This document shows, piece by piece, positions 10,910-19,718 of a stretch of 64,000 nt of DNA. Source of the DNA: Bacteroidota bacterium (lineage in GTDB: Bacteria; Bacteroidota; Bacteroidia; AKYH767-A; OLB10). The stretch covers positions 124,001 to 188,000 of the forward strand of contig JADJMG010000007.1 in assembly GCA_016709725.1 (NCBI GenBank). Reading direction: 5' to 3'. A model generated the notes under the pieces. That model searched no databases, had not been told where the DNA came from, and worked only from the letters and a program-made list of their open reading frames with translations. A program made the translations under genes and the position numbers. Position 1 is the stretch's first letter, and each line of letters begins with the position of its first letter.

Positions 10910-11374
10910 TTATAGAATGTTATTCTTCAATAGTTTAGCAGATACCTGATGCGAGGCTCGATCCAATAACTCAAATACTTCCTCAAAATGCTTCCGATTA
11001 CCATAGTAAGGATCAGGCACATCCTTCTGTCCAAATCCTGCAAATTCTAAGTATAAATGTATGCGTTGTTGTTGTTCTCTTGTAGACAAAGACATGAGAT
11101 CTTTATAATTATTCCGATCCATAGCAAAAATGTAATCGAACTTCTCAAAAGCTATTTTGCTCACTTGTCTTGCCGCTAACCGGCTTATATCAATACCATT
11201 GTCGGCCGCCACTTGTATGGCTCTAACATCAGGTGTCGATCCTGAATGAAAGTTTATTGTGCCTGCAGAGTCAATAGAGTGGGGTAGATGCAACGATTCC
11301 AGATGTTTCCTTAGAATCCCTTCAGCCAAAGGCGATCGGCAAATCTTGCCTAGGCAAACCATCAAAATATTCAT
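10910..11374 (-). CDS. Low-molecular-weight protein-tyrosine phosphatase
   Basis: A 154-residue cytoplasmic phosphatase of the LMW-PTP / arsenate-reductase-like fold. The P-loop is at residues 7-14 (C7-x5-R13-S14, CLGKICRS), and the general acid aspartate lies in VPDPYYG near the C-terminus. The usual asparagine of the GNICRSP loop is lysine here (GKICRSP), an unusual but not clearly inactivating change. The substrate is unknown; relatives dephosphorylate tyrosine kinases of capsule synthesis or other proteins. It lies just downstream of dnaA on the same strand, separated by a terminator, so it is probably expressed separately. Confidence 0.92.
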   Translation of the reverse strand: MNILMVCLGKICRSPLAEGILRKHLESLHLPHSIDSAGTINFHSGSTPDVRAIQVAADNGIDISRLAARQVSKIAFEKFDYIFAMDRNNYKDLMSLSTREQQQRIHLYLEFAGFGQKDVPDPYYGNRKHFEEVFELLDRASHQVSAKLLKNNIL

Positions 11375-11393
11375 TCGTTATTTGTTTTAAGCA

Positions 11394-11424
11394 AAGAAGT
11401 CTCGATCAACGACCGAGACTTCTT
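11394..11424 (-). terminator. Intrinsic terminator after dnaA
   Basis: An 11-base perfect inverted repeat (AAGAAGTCTCG and its complement) with a 9-base loop lies 19 bases beyond the dnaA stop codon. Read on the minus strand the stem runs into a T-rich stretch. It separates dnaA from the phosphatase gene. Confidence 0.75.
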
Positions 11425-11442
11425 AATTTATTATCTATTTTT

Positions 11443-12915
11443 TTAGCGGGAGAGATTGATTCGCTTCTGCAAGTCAACAACTTGAGCTTTGAATTTTTTA
11501 TCGGTATCCATCAGGTTATTTACTGTACGACAAGCATGCAGAACGGTAGCGTGGTCTTTTCCACCACAATGCATTCCAATGTTTGATAATGAAGACTTCG
11601 TAAACTGTTTACTAAAGTACATTGCTAATTGACGTGCTTGAACTACCTCTCTCTTACGTGTTTTAGATTTTAAAACCTCAAGAGCTAATTCAAAATAATC
11701 ACAAACAATTTTTTGAATATAATCAATAGAGATTTCATGCACGGTATTCTTCACAAACTTGTCAATCATTTGCTTGGCAAGCTCGAGAGTAATTGGTTTT
11801 TTATTGAGTGAAGACTGAGCAATAATTGAAATTAATGCGCCTTCAAGTTCACGTATATTATTGGTGATGCTCAATGCGATATACTCGCTGATTTCATTCG
11901 GTAGTTCAATTCCATCAACATACATTTTCTTTTTTAAAATAGCGATACGCGTTTCTAAATCTGGAACTTGTAAGTCGGCAGCTAAGCCCCATTTGAATCT
12001 TGATAACAAGCGTTGCTCCATTCCTTGTAAGTCAACAGGAGCTTTATCACAAGTTAAAATAATTTGTTTATTATTTTGATGTAAGTGGTTGAAGATATGG
12101 AAGAATACATCTTGTGTTTTCTCTTTCCCTGCAAAAAATTGTATGTCATCAATAATTAATACATCCATCATTTGATAAAAATGTACAAAGTCATTCTGAC
12201 TATTGTTCCTTACAGAATCAACGAATTGAAGCATGAACTTCTCGCTTGGAACGTAAAGAACTGTTTTCTCAGGAAAATTGTTTTTGATTTCGATACCAAT
12301 GGAATGCGCGAGATGGGTTTTTCCAAGACCAACATTTCCATAAATTAATAAAGGGTTAAATGAAGTACCACCAGGCTTTTGTGCAACTGCATATCCTGCA
12401 GAACGAGCGAGTCGATTACAATCACCTTCCACTAAATTATCAAACGAATAATTGGAATTTAACTGAGGATCAATATCAATCTTTTTTAATCCTGGAATAA
12501 TAAATGGATTTCTAATTCCACCGCTAATTTGCTGAGGCATGGCAACTGATGGATTCTTCAATCCATTGTTTCCTTTTGCTGGTAGCTTGACAGTGTATGC
12601 TTTCGTAGTTTGTGTAGCGTTCTCCATTAATATAGAGTACTCTAAACGACCTTCGGTTCCCAATTCTCTTTTGATGGTCTTGCGTAACAAGCCAATATAA
12701 TGCTCTTCTAGCCACTCATAAACGAATTGACTTGGTACTTCAATAGTTAATGTACTTGCATCCAACTTAACTGCTCGGATGGGCTCAAACCAGGTTTTAA
12801 AATTTTGTGGGTTAACGTTGTCGCGGATGAGCTTCAAACAGTTTTCCCAAACTTGTTCGCTTGTTTTATCCTTGGATACTGAATCTTTTTCTTTTTGCAT
12901 ACCTGCTGAAGGCAT
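11443..12915 (-). CDS. dnaA: Chromosomal replication initiator protein DnaA
   Basis: The AAA+ ATPase that binds DnaA boxes and opens the replication origin. Domain I covers about residues 20-90, a variable linker reaches about 150, and the AAA+ core follows with Walker A at 193-200 (GNVGLGKT) and Walker B in VLIIDDIQFFAGK. The DNA-binding domain IV ends in GGKDHATVLHACRTV. Length (490) is normal. Walker A has N where G is usual in GGVGLGKTH, a conservative oddity. An internal methionine at residue 6 is an alternative start. The bases upstream (12916-13005) are AT-rich but hold no DnaA-box cluster, so no origin is called here. Confidence 0.97.
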   Translation of the reverse strand: MPSAGMQKEKDSVSKDKTSEQVWENCLKLIRDNVNPQNFKTWFEPIRAVKLDASTLTIEVPSQFVYEWLEEHYIGLLRKTIKRELGTEGRLEYSILMENATQTTKAYTVKLPAKGNNGLKNPSVAMPQQISGGIRNPFIIPGLKKIDIDPQLNSNYSFDNLVEGDCNRLARSAGYAVAQKPGGTSFNPLLIYGNVGLGKTHLAHSIGIEIKNNFPEKTVLYVPSEKFMLQFVDSVRNNSQNDFVHFYQMMDVLIIDDIQFFAGKEKTQDVFFHIFNHLHQNNKQIILTCDKAPVDLQGMEQRLLSRFKWGLAADLQVPDLETRIAILKKKMYVDGIELPNEISEYIALSITNNIRELEGALISIIAQSSLNKKPITLELAKQMIDKFVKNTVHEISIDYIQKIVCDYFELALEVLKSKTRKREVVQARQLAMYFSKQFTKSSLSNIGMHCGGKDHATVLHACRTVNNLMDTDKKFKAQVVDLQKRINLSR

Positions 12916-13005
12916 TTGGAATTCGTGTTCGAATTGGTGAATAAAAGTTTTAGTTCTCTACTATTCGGCAAATATTGTTTAAAAACATTTTAAAAAAAAA
13001 TTTAT

Positions 13006-13950
13006 TTAGCTTGACTTTGTAGAAATTTTTACTGTAGAGGCGGAGTGCCTGATTCTCTGTGTTCTTTTTTCAAAGAGAAAATCAATCCTTCCCAGTTTGA
13101 TTCCTCCCCACCCAACTTGTGCTATTAACATATTTTTTTGTATTGAATTTTTTACTATTAAGGGTTCATCTAAAAAGGTATGAGTGTGGCCACCAAGGAT
13201 TAAATCAATATGAGAACTTTGTTCTGCTAATTTCAGGTCTGAAATTTTGGAATCTTCGTATTTTAATCCTAAATGTGAAAGGCAGATCACCAAATCACAT
13301 TTCATATCCTTCTTAAGTAGTTCAGCAGTACGATTTGCACTTTGAACGGGGTTAAGGTAGTAAATATTTTTGACAAATCGGTCATCAACTAATCCTTTTA
13401 ATTCGATACCGATTCCAAATACCCCCACTTTAATTTCTCCTTTTTGGAAGATCTTGTAGTTTTCAATTTTTCCGTTCAGTTCTGAATCACTAAAATTATA
13501 GTTTGAATTAAGAAGAGGAAAATTGGCATGAATAAGTTGTTTGGCTAAACCATCGGCTCCATTGTCGAAATCGTGATTGCCCAATGTGCTCGCATCATAC
13601 CGCAAAGCACTCATGGATTTTAATTCTATTTCTCCACCAAAAATATTAAAGTACGGTGTGCCTTGAAAAAAATCTCCGCTGTCCAATAAGAGTACATGTT
13701 GTTGTTCACTTCTGATTTTTTCGATGGCGTTCAATCGTTCTGCAATTCCACCCATGCCGGCAAATTTTGGATCGTTGGCAGGAAAAGGATCTATTCGGCT
13801 ATGGGTATCGTTAGTATGCAAAATCGTGAGTAATTGAAGATCTCTGCCAGCAAAAACATCCAACGGAATTCCAGAAATTCCTACTGCTGCAGCAAGTTTT
13901 ATGGTGCTGCCTAGAAATTTTCTTCTATTGAATTTTAATAAGTCTTCCAT
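13006..13950 (-). CDS. Metallophosphatase, 5'-nucleotidase N-terminal domain, Tat-exported
   Basis: This is the catalytic half of a UshA-like nucleotidase, which would release phosphate from extracellular nucleotides or similar esters. The N-terminus has a twin-arginine signal (NRRKFLG followed by a hydrophobic stretch). Metal-binding motifs appear in order: LHTNDTHS, LDSGDFFQG, STLGNHDFDNG, SHLG and LILGGHTHTFLD. The C-terminal substrate-binding domain of classical UshA is absent and is supplied by the gene just upstream in the operon (13925-14689), with which it overlaps by 26 bases. Length (314) matches the single catalytic domain. Confidence 0.9.
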   Translation of the reverse strand: MEDLLKFNRRKFLGSTIKLAAAVGISGIPLDVFAGRDLQLLTILHTNDTHSRIDPFPANDPKFAGMGGIAERLNAIEKIRSEQQHVLLLDSGDFFQGTPYFNIFGGEIELKSMSALRYDASTLGNHDFDNGADGLAKQLIHANFPLLNSNYNFSDSELNGKIENYKIFQKGEIKVGVFGIGIELKGLVDDRFVKNIYYLNPVQSANRTAELLKKDMKCDLVICLSHLGLKYEDSKISDLKLAEQSSHIDLILGGHTHTFLDEPLIVKNSIQKNMLIAQVGWGGIKLGRIDFLFEKRTQRIRHSASTVKISTKSS

Positions 13951-14689
13951 CTTTTTGTACTGATAAACTATCTTTCCGACTTCCTATGTTTTGAAGGTCT
14001 TGTATAAATGCATCTCGCACTTTTATTCCTAATGAAATTGGTTTTTCTTGTTTCAAAAAATAAAGTCCATCACCACCGTTTGCTAAATAATCAGAGGTGA
14101 TAATTTTGTATTGGATCTCATTTTTTTTAACCTGATTTTGAATGATTACTTGCTCTGCTTTTTTATTGTTGATCTGAAATTTGATTCCTGCAATGGGGGC
14201 ACCTCCCTTTATCGCAATCCAATTTAAGATGGAATCCACCGTAGCACTACTCACTTTCAAATATACTAATTCATTTTCAAACGGCATCAATTCAAAAACA
14301 TTGCCGACGGTAATTATTCCCTGAGGTAGGGATGAGCGTAATCCTCCATGATTGAGAAAACAGAAGTCGGGCTGCTCTAAATTTAATTGATTGCACTTGA
14401 TGATGGCTTGTCGCAAACTAGCATCAGCACAATAATTTCCTAAGTTCCCTTCTGGTAATTCTTTGGTTAATGCTTGAGTGGCATATACCAATGGAAAATT
14501 CATGCTTCTTTTTAAACTATCTCTGTAAGGTTCAATAAATGCAAGAGTGGAAGAAACATTTTTTGGGATACTGTCGCTCTTAAAAGTATATTGCGAAGTT
14601 TTTACTTGATACGTACTTTCCTGCGTTTTACACGAAAAAAGAATAGCAAGAATACCGAAGAGAAGTGTGCGTAAATGCGTTTTTTGCAT
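13925..14689 (-). CDS. 5'-nucleotidase C-terminal domain lipoprotein
   Basis: A 254-residue lipoprotein (signal peptide with lipobox ending LFSC at about residue 20) that carries the substrate-binding domain of UshA-type nucleotidases. Characteristic segments are NYCADASLRQ, FCFLNHGGLRSSLPQGIITVGNVFELMPFEN, and YLANGGDGLYFL. It is transcribed first, with the metallophosphatase gene behind it. The two products probably work as separate or associated chains, whereas in UshA they form one protein. A -7 box ends only four bases before its ATG. Confidence 0.88.
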   Translation of the reverse strand: MQKTHLRTLLFGILAILFSCKTQESTYQVKTSQYTFKSDSIPKNVSSTLAFIEPYRDSLKRSMNFPLVYATQALTKELPEGNLGNYCADASLRQAIIKCNQLNLEQPDFCFLNHGGLRSSLPQGIITVGNVFELMPFENELVYLKVSSATVDSILNWIAIKGGAPIAGIKFQINNKKAEQVIIQNQVKKNEIQYKIITSDYLANGGDGLYFLKQEKPISLGIKVRDAFIQDLQNIGSRKDSLSVQKDGRLIKIQ

Positions 14690-14693
14690 TGAA

Positions 14694-14701
14694 CAAAGGT
14701 A
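14694..14701 (-). promoter_or_regulatory. -7 promoter box (TACCTTTG), leaderless configuration
   Basis: The minus strand reads TACCTTTG and ends four bases before the ATG at 14689. Transcription in this phylum starts a few bases after this box, so the mRNA would begin at or next to the start codon. Confidence 0.5.
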
Positions 14702-14774
14702 ATAAGATTTCTATTTTTTTAGATGGGATTTGATAGGATATTTATTAATTCGCATCTTCGCTAAAAATAAGGTT

Positions 14775-15182
14775 ATGTACACTTCTGAAACCAAGGTGAG
14801 AGTTCGCTATTCAGAGACAGATCGAATGGGTTATGTCTATTATGGGAATTACGCTTCCTATTTTGAAGTAGCTCGTGTTGAAGCGCTACGTGATCTCGGA
14901 ATGCCTTATCTTAGAATGGAAGATGAAGGATATTTATTGCCAGTTCTCGATTATAAAGTTCGGTATTTTAAACCAGCTTATTACGATGACTTGCTAATCA
15001 TTAAAACTAAAATTGTCCAACTTCCATCTGTAAAAATAACTTTTTCCTATGAAATTTTTGGTGAGGATGGACAAAAACGCAATGAAGCTGAAACGACGCT
15101 CGTCTTTATTAATAAGGAATCGGGCAAACCATGTAAAGCACCAGACGAATTATTGGAAAAGCTAAAACCTTATTTTTCCTAA
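14775..15182 (+). CDS. Acyl-CoA thioesterase, YbgC/4-hydroxybenzoyl-CoA type
   Basis: A hot-dog-fold thioesterase that would hydrolyse acyl-CoA esters. The motif YSETDRMGYVYYGNYASYFEVARVE contains the catalytic aspartate region (here TDRMGYVYYGNY). The protein is about 135 residues from the ATG at 14775, which directly precedes YTSETKVRVRYSETD, the family's usual N-terminus. The open frame extends upstream to 14730, but those residues do not fit the family. It converges with the M42 peptidase gene (4-base overlap). The natural substrate is not evident. Confidence 0.9.
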   Translation: MYTSETKVRVRYSETDRMGYVYYGNYASYFEVARVEALRDLGMPYLRMEDEGYLLPVLDYKVRYFKPAYYDDLLIIKTKIVQLPSVKITFSYEIFGEDGQKRNEAETTLVFINKESGKPCKAPDELLEKLKPYFS

Positions 15183-16093
15183 AGAGCGTCCATTAAAATG
15201 CGATAAGCTTTTAACATGGAGTCAATGTCCGACTTATGCACCTTTTCGTCGGGAGTATGAACCAAATCTTCGGGAGCGCCGATAAAGCACCAGTCAATAG
15301 GATAAGGCTGTTTTTGTAATTCATTCCCATCAGATCCACCGGATGATTCAACTTCTAACTGAAATGGAATCTCATGTTGTTGAAGTATACTAGCAATTTT
15401 ATCGACATATACCTGGCGCGGTATTCCTGAATCTCGAATGGATACTGCCACCCCTTTTCCGTGATGAACACCCTCGGTTACCCAAGTGATGTCGCTAATG
15501 AGTGCTTGCTTCAATTCAAATCGATCCCATAAATACTTTGCTAATGTAGGAACCGATCCACCACCATGCTCTTCCCAACAACTAAATACGACAACTCCGT
15601 TTTCGAGAGTTTCCGCAAGTTTGAGAACATTATACATGCCTAATCGATTATCTAAATAACAACTTTGAACATACTGACTATCTTCTCTAAAGTTGGGCTT
15701 GAAGCTTAAAGGTGTTCCTCGATCAATAGCACGATTGAAAACATAGGTAAGTGCATTGTTCTCATCGTCAACTTTAAGTTCGCATTCAATATTTCCTTGC
15801 GAATCGTTACCCACTAATTTGTATCCACTCACCGTTCTCGGACCACCAATTTTTACCAACTGGTTTTCATAACGAACTTGAAATCCAATATTGTCAATAT
15901 GAGCATAGACCGCAGTGCGTGGTTCTCCAAAAACTAAAATGATGCAATGTTGGAAAGAGTCACCATGAATAATTTCCGGTTGTACCTTCCAGTTTTTCTT
16001 TTCAGCTTGAATATAATCTAAAAGGTATTCTTGGATCTTCGCTTCATTTCCTGATGTAGCTTGGATGCCACATAAACGTCTTAATAATTGCAT
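15179..16093 (-). CDS. M42 family metallopeptidase (aminopeptidase-like)
   Basis: A cytoplasmic zinc-dependent peptidase of the M42/M20 superfamily, 304 residues. Visible metal-site segments are YAHIDNIGF (first histidine and aspartate), YLDNRLGMYNVL (bridging aspartate), CWEEHGGGS (catalytic and metal-binding glutamates) and DITWVTEGVHHGKG. The C-terminal SSGGSDGNELQ and HTPDEKVHKSDI hold the last ligand histidine. It is 304 residues, shorter than typical M42 aminopeptidases, which have a longer inserted dimerisation domain. It lies one base beyond yigZ on the same strand and is probably cotranscribed with it. Confidence 0.85.
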   Translation of the reverse strand: MQLLRRLCGIQATSGNEAKIQEYLLDYIQAEKKNWKVQPEIIHGDSFQHCIILVFGEPRTAVYAHIDNIGFQVRYENQLVKIGGPRTVSGYKLVGNDSQGNIECELKVDDENNALTYVFNRAIDRGTPLSFKPNFREDSQYVQSCYLDNRLGMYNVLKLAETLENGVVVFSCWEEHGGGSVPTLAKYLWDRFELKQALISDITWVTEGVHHGKGVAVSIRDSGIPRQVYVDKIASILQQHEIPFQLEVESSGGSDGNELQKQPYPIDWCFIGAPEDLVHTPDEKVHKSDIDSMLKAYRILMDAL

Positions 16094-16094
16094 A

Positions 16095-16712
16095 TTAAAT
16101 GGGGGTTAATGTTGCTTGGTGACTTAAGGTAGGATGTTCCTTGATTTTACTTTCTAATTGTGGTGCAATGCTTTTCCGAAGTTCGAAAATAATTTTGCAA
16201 GGCGTTTCAAATTCCTGTGATTTTATTTCGGTTGGAAAGCTACGTAAAAATTGATAAACATCGTTTGTGATTTCAAAAGGAAATTCAATTTCGTATTTGA
16301 AGTTGATGGTTCTTTCCTTGGTTTTTGCATTTTCTAATGCCGCTTGTGCTGCGCCGCGATAGGCACTGATGAGTCCAGGTACACCTAAAAGTGTTCCACC
16401 AAAATAGCGAACTACTACCACCAGTACATCACTCAGTTGATTGGATTGAATGGCACCTAAAATTGGTTTTCCTGCCGATCCCGATGGTTCTCGATCGTCG
16501 CTAAAACGAAAGGCTGTTGGATCAGGTCCAAGTCGGAAAGCATAACAATGATGATTCGCTTGCGAATGTTCTTTCTTTATTTTCTGAAGAATTTCCTTTA
16601 CTTCTTTTTCTTCCTTGATGGGATAAGCGATACCAATAAATTTACTTCCACGATCTTTTAATTCAGCAGAGCAGATTTCTTCAATGGTGATATAGTGATC
16701 GTCGAACAACAT
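16095..16712 (-). CDS. YigZ/IMPACT family protein
   Basis: A 205-residue protein of the UPF0029/IMPACT family. The conserved segment HHCYAFRLGPDP..FRFSDDREPSGSAGKPIL and the following VVVVRYFGGTLLGVPGLISAYRGAA are the family signature. Eukaryotic relatives regulate translation through Gcn1 binding. The bacterial role is not settled. It abuts the EamA transporter gene (start 16712, transporter stop at 16713) and continues into the M42 peptidase gene. Confidence 0.9.
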   Translation of the reverse strand: MLFDDHYITIEEICSAELKDRGSKFIGIAYPIKEEKEVKEILQKIKKEHSQANHHCYAFRLGPDPTAFRFSDDREPSGSAGKPILGAIQSNQLSDVLVVVVRYFGGTLLGVPGLISAYRGAAQAALENAKTKERTINFKYEIEFPFEITNDVYQFLRSFPTEIKSQEFETPCKIIFELRKSIAPQLESKIKEHPTLSHQATLTPI

Positions 16713-17599
16713 TTAGTAAGCCAAAATGATAATACTTGTAATGGCCAATGCAATTCCTGCTGCATTCATTTTGCTCAATTTTTCTTTGAATAAAATAATT
16801 CCAAATAAAGTAGAAAAGATGACAACCAAAACGTTTGTCATGGCAAAAGCAATGGAGCTTTCTAATCCAGGACTCGCCAAAAAGCGAATAAGAAATACCA
16901 AAGAGTAATAATTAGCGACTCCTAAAATTACTCCAGCAAAAATATTTTTCCATTCGAATTTTATTTTTTTGCGAAGCGATTGTAAAGTGAACCTAAGCAA
17001 CCCAAGATTCCGGCGGATCCAAATAAATAGGTGAGGAATAAATCTTGATTTTCCGGTGTGATAATGAAATGCTCTGAAAGTTTAATCGTGGTATCTACCA
17101 TGCCACTCCCAATAAATAAAAGCAAGGGAAGTAAAAGAATTAGTTTTCCATGATGAGCTTCCTCTGCCACTTTCCTTTTCTTGATCGTGCTGAGTAAAAC
17201 AGCAGCTAAAGCAGTGAAAATTCCTATTGTTCGTAGTGGAGTAAGTTGATCGCCAAAATACCAAATTCCAAATAGTATGGGGATCACCATCGACATCTTG
17301 CCCGCAATAGACGTGGCGGTGATGCCCGCATGTTGGGCAGTTAATGCAGCCGTGTAAAATACAAAGATGAATAAGAGTCCAATCCCTAAACCATAAAATA
17401 GAAAGGATTCGCACTGGTGAAAACAATCCACATTCTTTTCGTAATTAGAAAAAAAAGCAAAGCTTGATGCTGTCATGTAATTAAAGGTGAGTCCTTGGAG
17501 ATTGTTGATTTTGAAAATTTGAAAATATTTTAAAATAACATAAAGAATGGCAGAAAGTAAGGATGCCACCACTAAATTTAAAATCATTTCCGCATTCAT
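16713..17599 (-). CDS. EamA/DMT family transporter, one frameshift
   Basis: A drug/metabolite transporter superfamily membrane protein with about ten helices and two EamA repeats. The first piece (16961-17599) covers helices 1-7 and stops after LYNRFAKK. The second (16713-17000) resumes with KIKFEWKNIFAGVILGVANYYSLVF. The join lies in a run of seven T (16964-16970 on the plus strand); one more base would give an uninterrupted FAKKIKFEW reading. The natural gene is therefore intact at about 296 residues and the break is most likely a consensus error. The substrate is unknown. It sits between ribD and yigZ on one strand with 1-base spacings, suggesting one operon. Confidence 0.85.
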
Positions 17600-17600
17600 A

Positions 17601-18632
17601 TTATTTATTTCTAATCGTAGTTAAAGTATTGTTTTCAATTTGCGTAATTGTAGAAGGAAGGATGGGAAGCTTGGGTGCTTTTATGCCATTTCCCAATGAA
17701 ATTGGTGAAGTAAATACCAAAATTTCATCCCACAAATTTTCTTTGATGAGTAGTTGATGCAGCATTGATCCACCTTCAACAAAACAAGAAGTAATCCCAA
17801 GTTTATTTAGTTCAGAGAATACTTGATTCATGAAAGATCCATCGTTACTAATATTAATCACATGGTTAGGTTCCTTTAATGATAGTGTGGAAGAAGTAAA
17901 AATATAAGTAGGTTCCTCACTATTCAAAATTTTTAAGTGGGTATGATTCTGCAAAACTCCAGAGCGGTCAATAATTATTTTAATTGGATTTTTGCCTTTC
18001 CATAACCGAACATCCAATTGTGGATCATCAATTCGAGCGGTGTTAGCGCCTATCATAATGGCCATTTCTTCGCTTCTCCACTTATGCGTATAGACTTTAG
18101 ATGATTCATTACTGATTTGTACGCGTTCACCTATCTTACCGGTAAAACCATCGGCACTTTGCGCCCATTTTAAAATGAGATAAGGTCTGTTCTTCGATTG
18201 TGCACAAAGAAAGCGTTTGTTAAGCTCTCGACATTCTTCTTCCAAAACTCCCACTTTAACTTTTATTCCTGCATTTTCTAATGCTATAATTCCAGAGCCA
18301 TTTACTTTAGGAAATGGATCTTGCATCCCAATAACGACGGATGGAATTTTTTTCTCTATAATAAAGGTACTACAAGGAGGCGTTTTGCCAGTATGTGAGC
18401 AGGGTTCTAAGTTGACATAGATTGTTGATCGACTTAATAAATCTTGATCGATTACATTATGAATAGCATTCACTTCCGCATGCGGACCTCCAAAAAGTTC
18501 ATGATACCCTTCGCCAATTATTTTTCCATCACAAACTACTACCGATCCCACCATTGGATTGCTTCCCACTTTGCCCAATCCCATTTCGGCAAGTTGCAGA
18601 CATCGCTGCATATAGTGTTCGTTGTTACTCAT
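17601..18632 (-). CDS. ribD: Bifunctional riboflavin deaminase/reductase RibD
   Basis: Catalyses two steps of riboflavin synthesis: deamination of the pyrimidine ring, then reduction of the ribosyl side chain. The N-terminal deaminase domain has GGPHAEVNAI and EPCSHTGKTPPC, the zinc-binding histidine and cysteines with the catalytic glutamate. The reductase domain begins near residue 145 (RPYLILKWAQSADG) and contains ITSCFVEGGSMLHQ. Length (343) is normal. A weak -7-like sequence (TATTTTCG) lies about 14 bases before the ATG. It is head-to-head with prmC. Confidence 0.95.
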   Translation of the reverse strand: MSNNEHYMQRCLQLAEMGLGKVGSNPMVGSVVVCDGKIIGEGYHELFGGPHAEVNAIHNVIDQDLLSRSTIYVNLEPCSHTGKTPPCSTFIIEKKIPSVVIGMQDPFPKVNGSGIIALENAGIKVKVGVLEEECRELNKRFLCAQSKNRPYLILKWAQSADGFTGKIGERVQISNESSKVYTHKWRSEEMAIMIGANTARIDDPQLDVRLWKGKNPIKIIIDRSGVLQNHTHLKILNSEEPTYIFTSSTLSLKEPNHVINISNDGSFMNQVFSELNKLGITSCFVEGGSMLHQLLIKENLWDEILVFTSPISLGNGIKAPKLPILPSTITQIENNTLTTIRNK

Positions 18633-18711
18633 AAATTACTCTGCGAAAATAGGTAGGATTTAGGGATAAAATATTTTTTTATTGGATCAGAAATAATGGT
18701 AATATTGTTCT

Positions 18712-19566
18712 ATGACTATTTCCGAATTTTCAGCATTTGTGAAGCATACGTTGTCAGGACTTTACGACAAGGGGGAAGCGAATGCCCTCCTTAAAAATTT
18801 ATTGCAGGAGCGATTGTCCATGTCTTTCTTTGAGCTTGCCGCCATCGAAAATAATGTATTAAGTAACGATCATGAAGCACTGCTTTTATCCGATCTAAAT
18901 CGCTTGAAATCAGGTGAACCCTTGCAATATATTTTGGGTTATGCTTGGTTTAATGAAATGAAAATTTTAGTCGATAAAAATGTACTTATTCCTCGACCTG
19001 AAACAGAAGAGTTAATTAGTTTTATTTTGGATCAGCATTTTCCTCCAAACGCAATTATGCTCGATCTATGTTCGGGAAGTGGGTGCATTGCACTCTCCTT
19101 AAAATCTGCTTTTCCTAATGCAGAAGTCTTTGGGTTTGATGTTAGTGATGGGTCATTACAAGTTGCAGAGCAAAATTCAGTATCACTAAAATTAAAAGTG
19201 AGTTGGATGAAGTGGGATGTGATTAATGATAAATGTCCAATTACCTTTAATTCAGCACCAGAACTCATTGTTTCCAATCCTCCCTACATTACGATGAAAG
19301 AGTTTGATGACATGCATAAAAATGTAACTGACTTCGAGCCTCATCTGGCTTTGTTTGTTTCGGATGCCGAGCCGCTGATTTTCTATACGGCGATCAGCAA
19401 ATTTGCAAATCAAACATTGGCCGAAAATGGTCGCTTATGGTTTGAAGTAAATAAATGGCATGCCGTTGACGTGGCTGAAATTATGGAGCAACATGGATTT
19501 GAAGATGTACGCATCTACAGAGATTTTTCGTCGAATGATCGTTTTGTAAGCGGAGTAAAACTCTAA
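18712..19566 (+). CDS. prmC: Peptide chain release factor glutamine methyltransferase
   Basis: S-adenosylmethionine-dependent enzyme that methylates the GGQ glutamine of release factors RF1 and RF2. The N-terminal helical domain is followed by IPRPETEELI, the SAM-binding MLDLCSGSGCIALSL and the catalytic VSNPPYI. Length (284) is normal. It is divergent from ribD across an 79-base gap. A near-consensus -7 box (TAATATTG) ends about five bases before the ATG. prfC, another translation-termination gene, is 9 kb away and not linked. Confidence 0.94.
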   Translation: MTISEFSAFVKHTLSGLYDKGEANALLKNLLQERLSMSFFELAAIENNVLSNDHEALLLSDLNRLKSGEPLQYILGYAWFNEMKILVDKNVLIPRPETEELISFILDQHFPPNAIMLDLCSGSGCIALSLKSAFPNAEVFGFDVSDGSLQVAEQNSVSLKLKVSWMKWDVINDKCPITFNSAPELIVSNPPYITMKEFDDMHKNVTDFEPHLALFVSDAEPLIFYTAISKFANQTLAENGRLWFEVNKWHAVDVAEIMEQHGFEDVRIYRDFSSNDRFVSGVKL

Positions 19567-19692
19567 TCATTTGGTGGTTAAGAGTATCCAAACTTTACAG
19601 GGGTATTTATTTACTGATTAATGTAGAATAATTTTTTAATAAATGGTTTGAATTTGGTCCTCACTATTGCCCTTTTACCTCGTGGTTTTTTC

Positions 19693-19700
19693 TAATTTTG
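19693..19700 (+). promoter_or_regulatory. -7 promoter box (TAATTTTG) for sucC
   Basis: An exact TAnnTTTG match lies 18 bases before the sucC ATG at 19719. It supports that start over an upstream in-frame one at 19698, which would overlap the box. Confidence 0.6.
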
Positions 19701-19718
19701 CAGAATAATTATAGCATC

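Noticed and set aside
10139..10940. FMN riboswitch before ribH or ribD
   Set aside because: No conserved RFN-element helices were recognised upstream of either rib gene; the upstream regions are short and hold only promoter-like boxes.
12916..13005. Replication origin next to dnaA
   Set aside because: The stretch is AT-rich but lacks a cluster of DnaA boxes; only a single TGTGGATAA-like box was noticed elsewhere (near 53742), so no origin can be supported.
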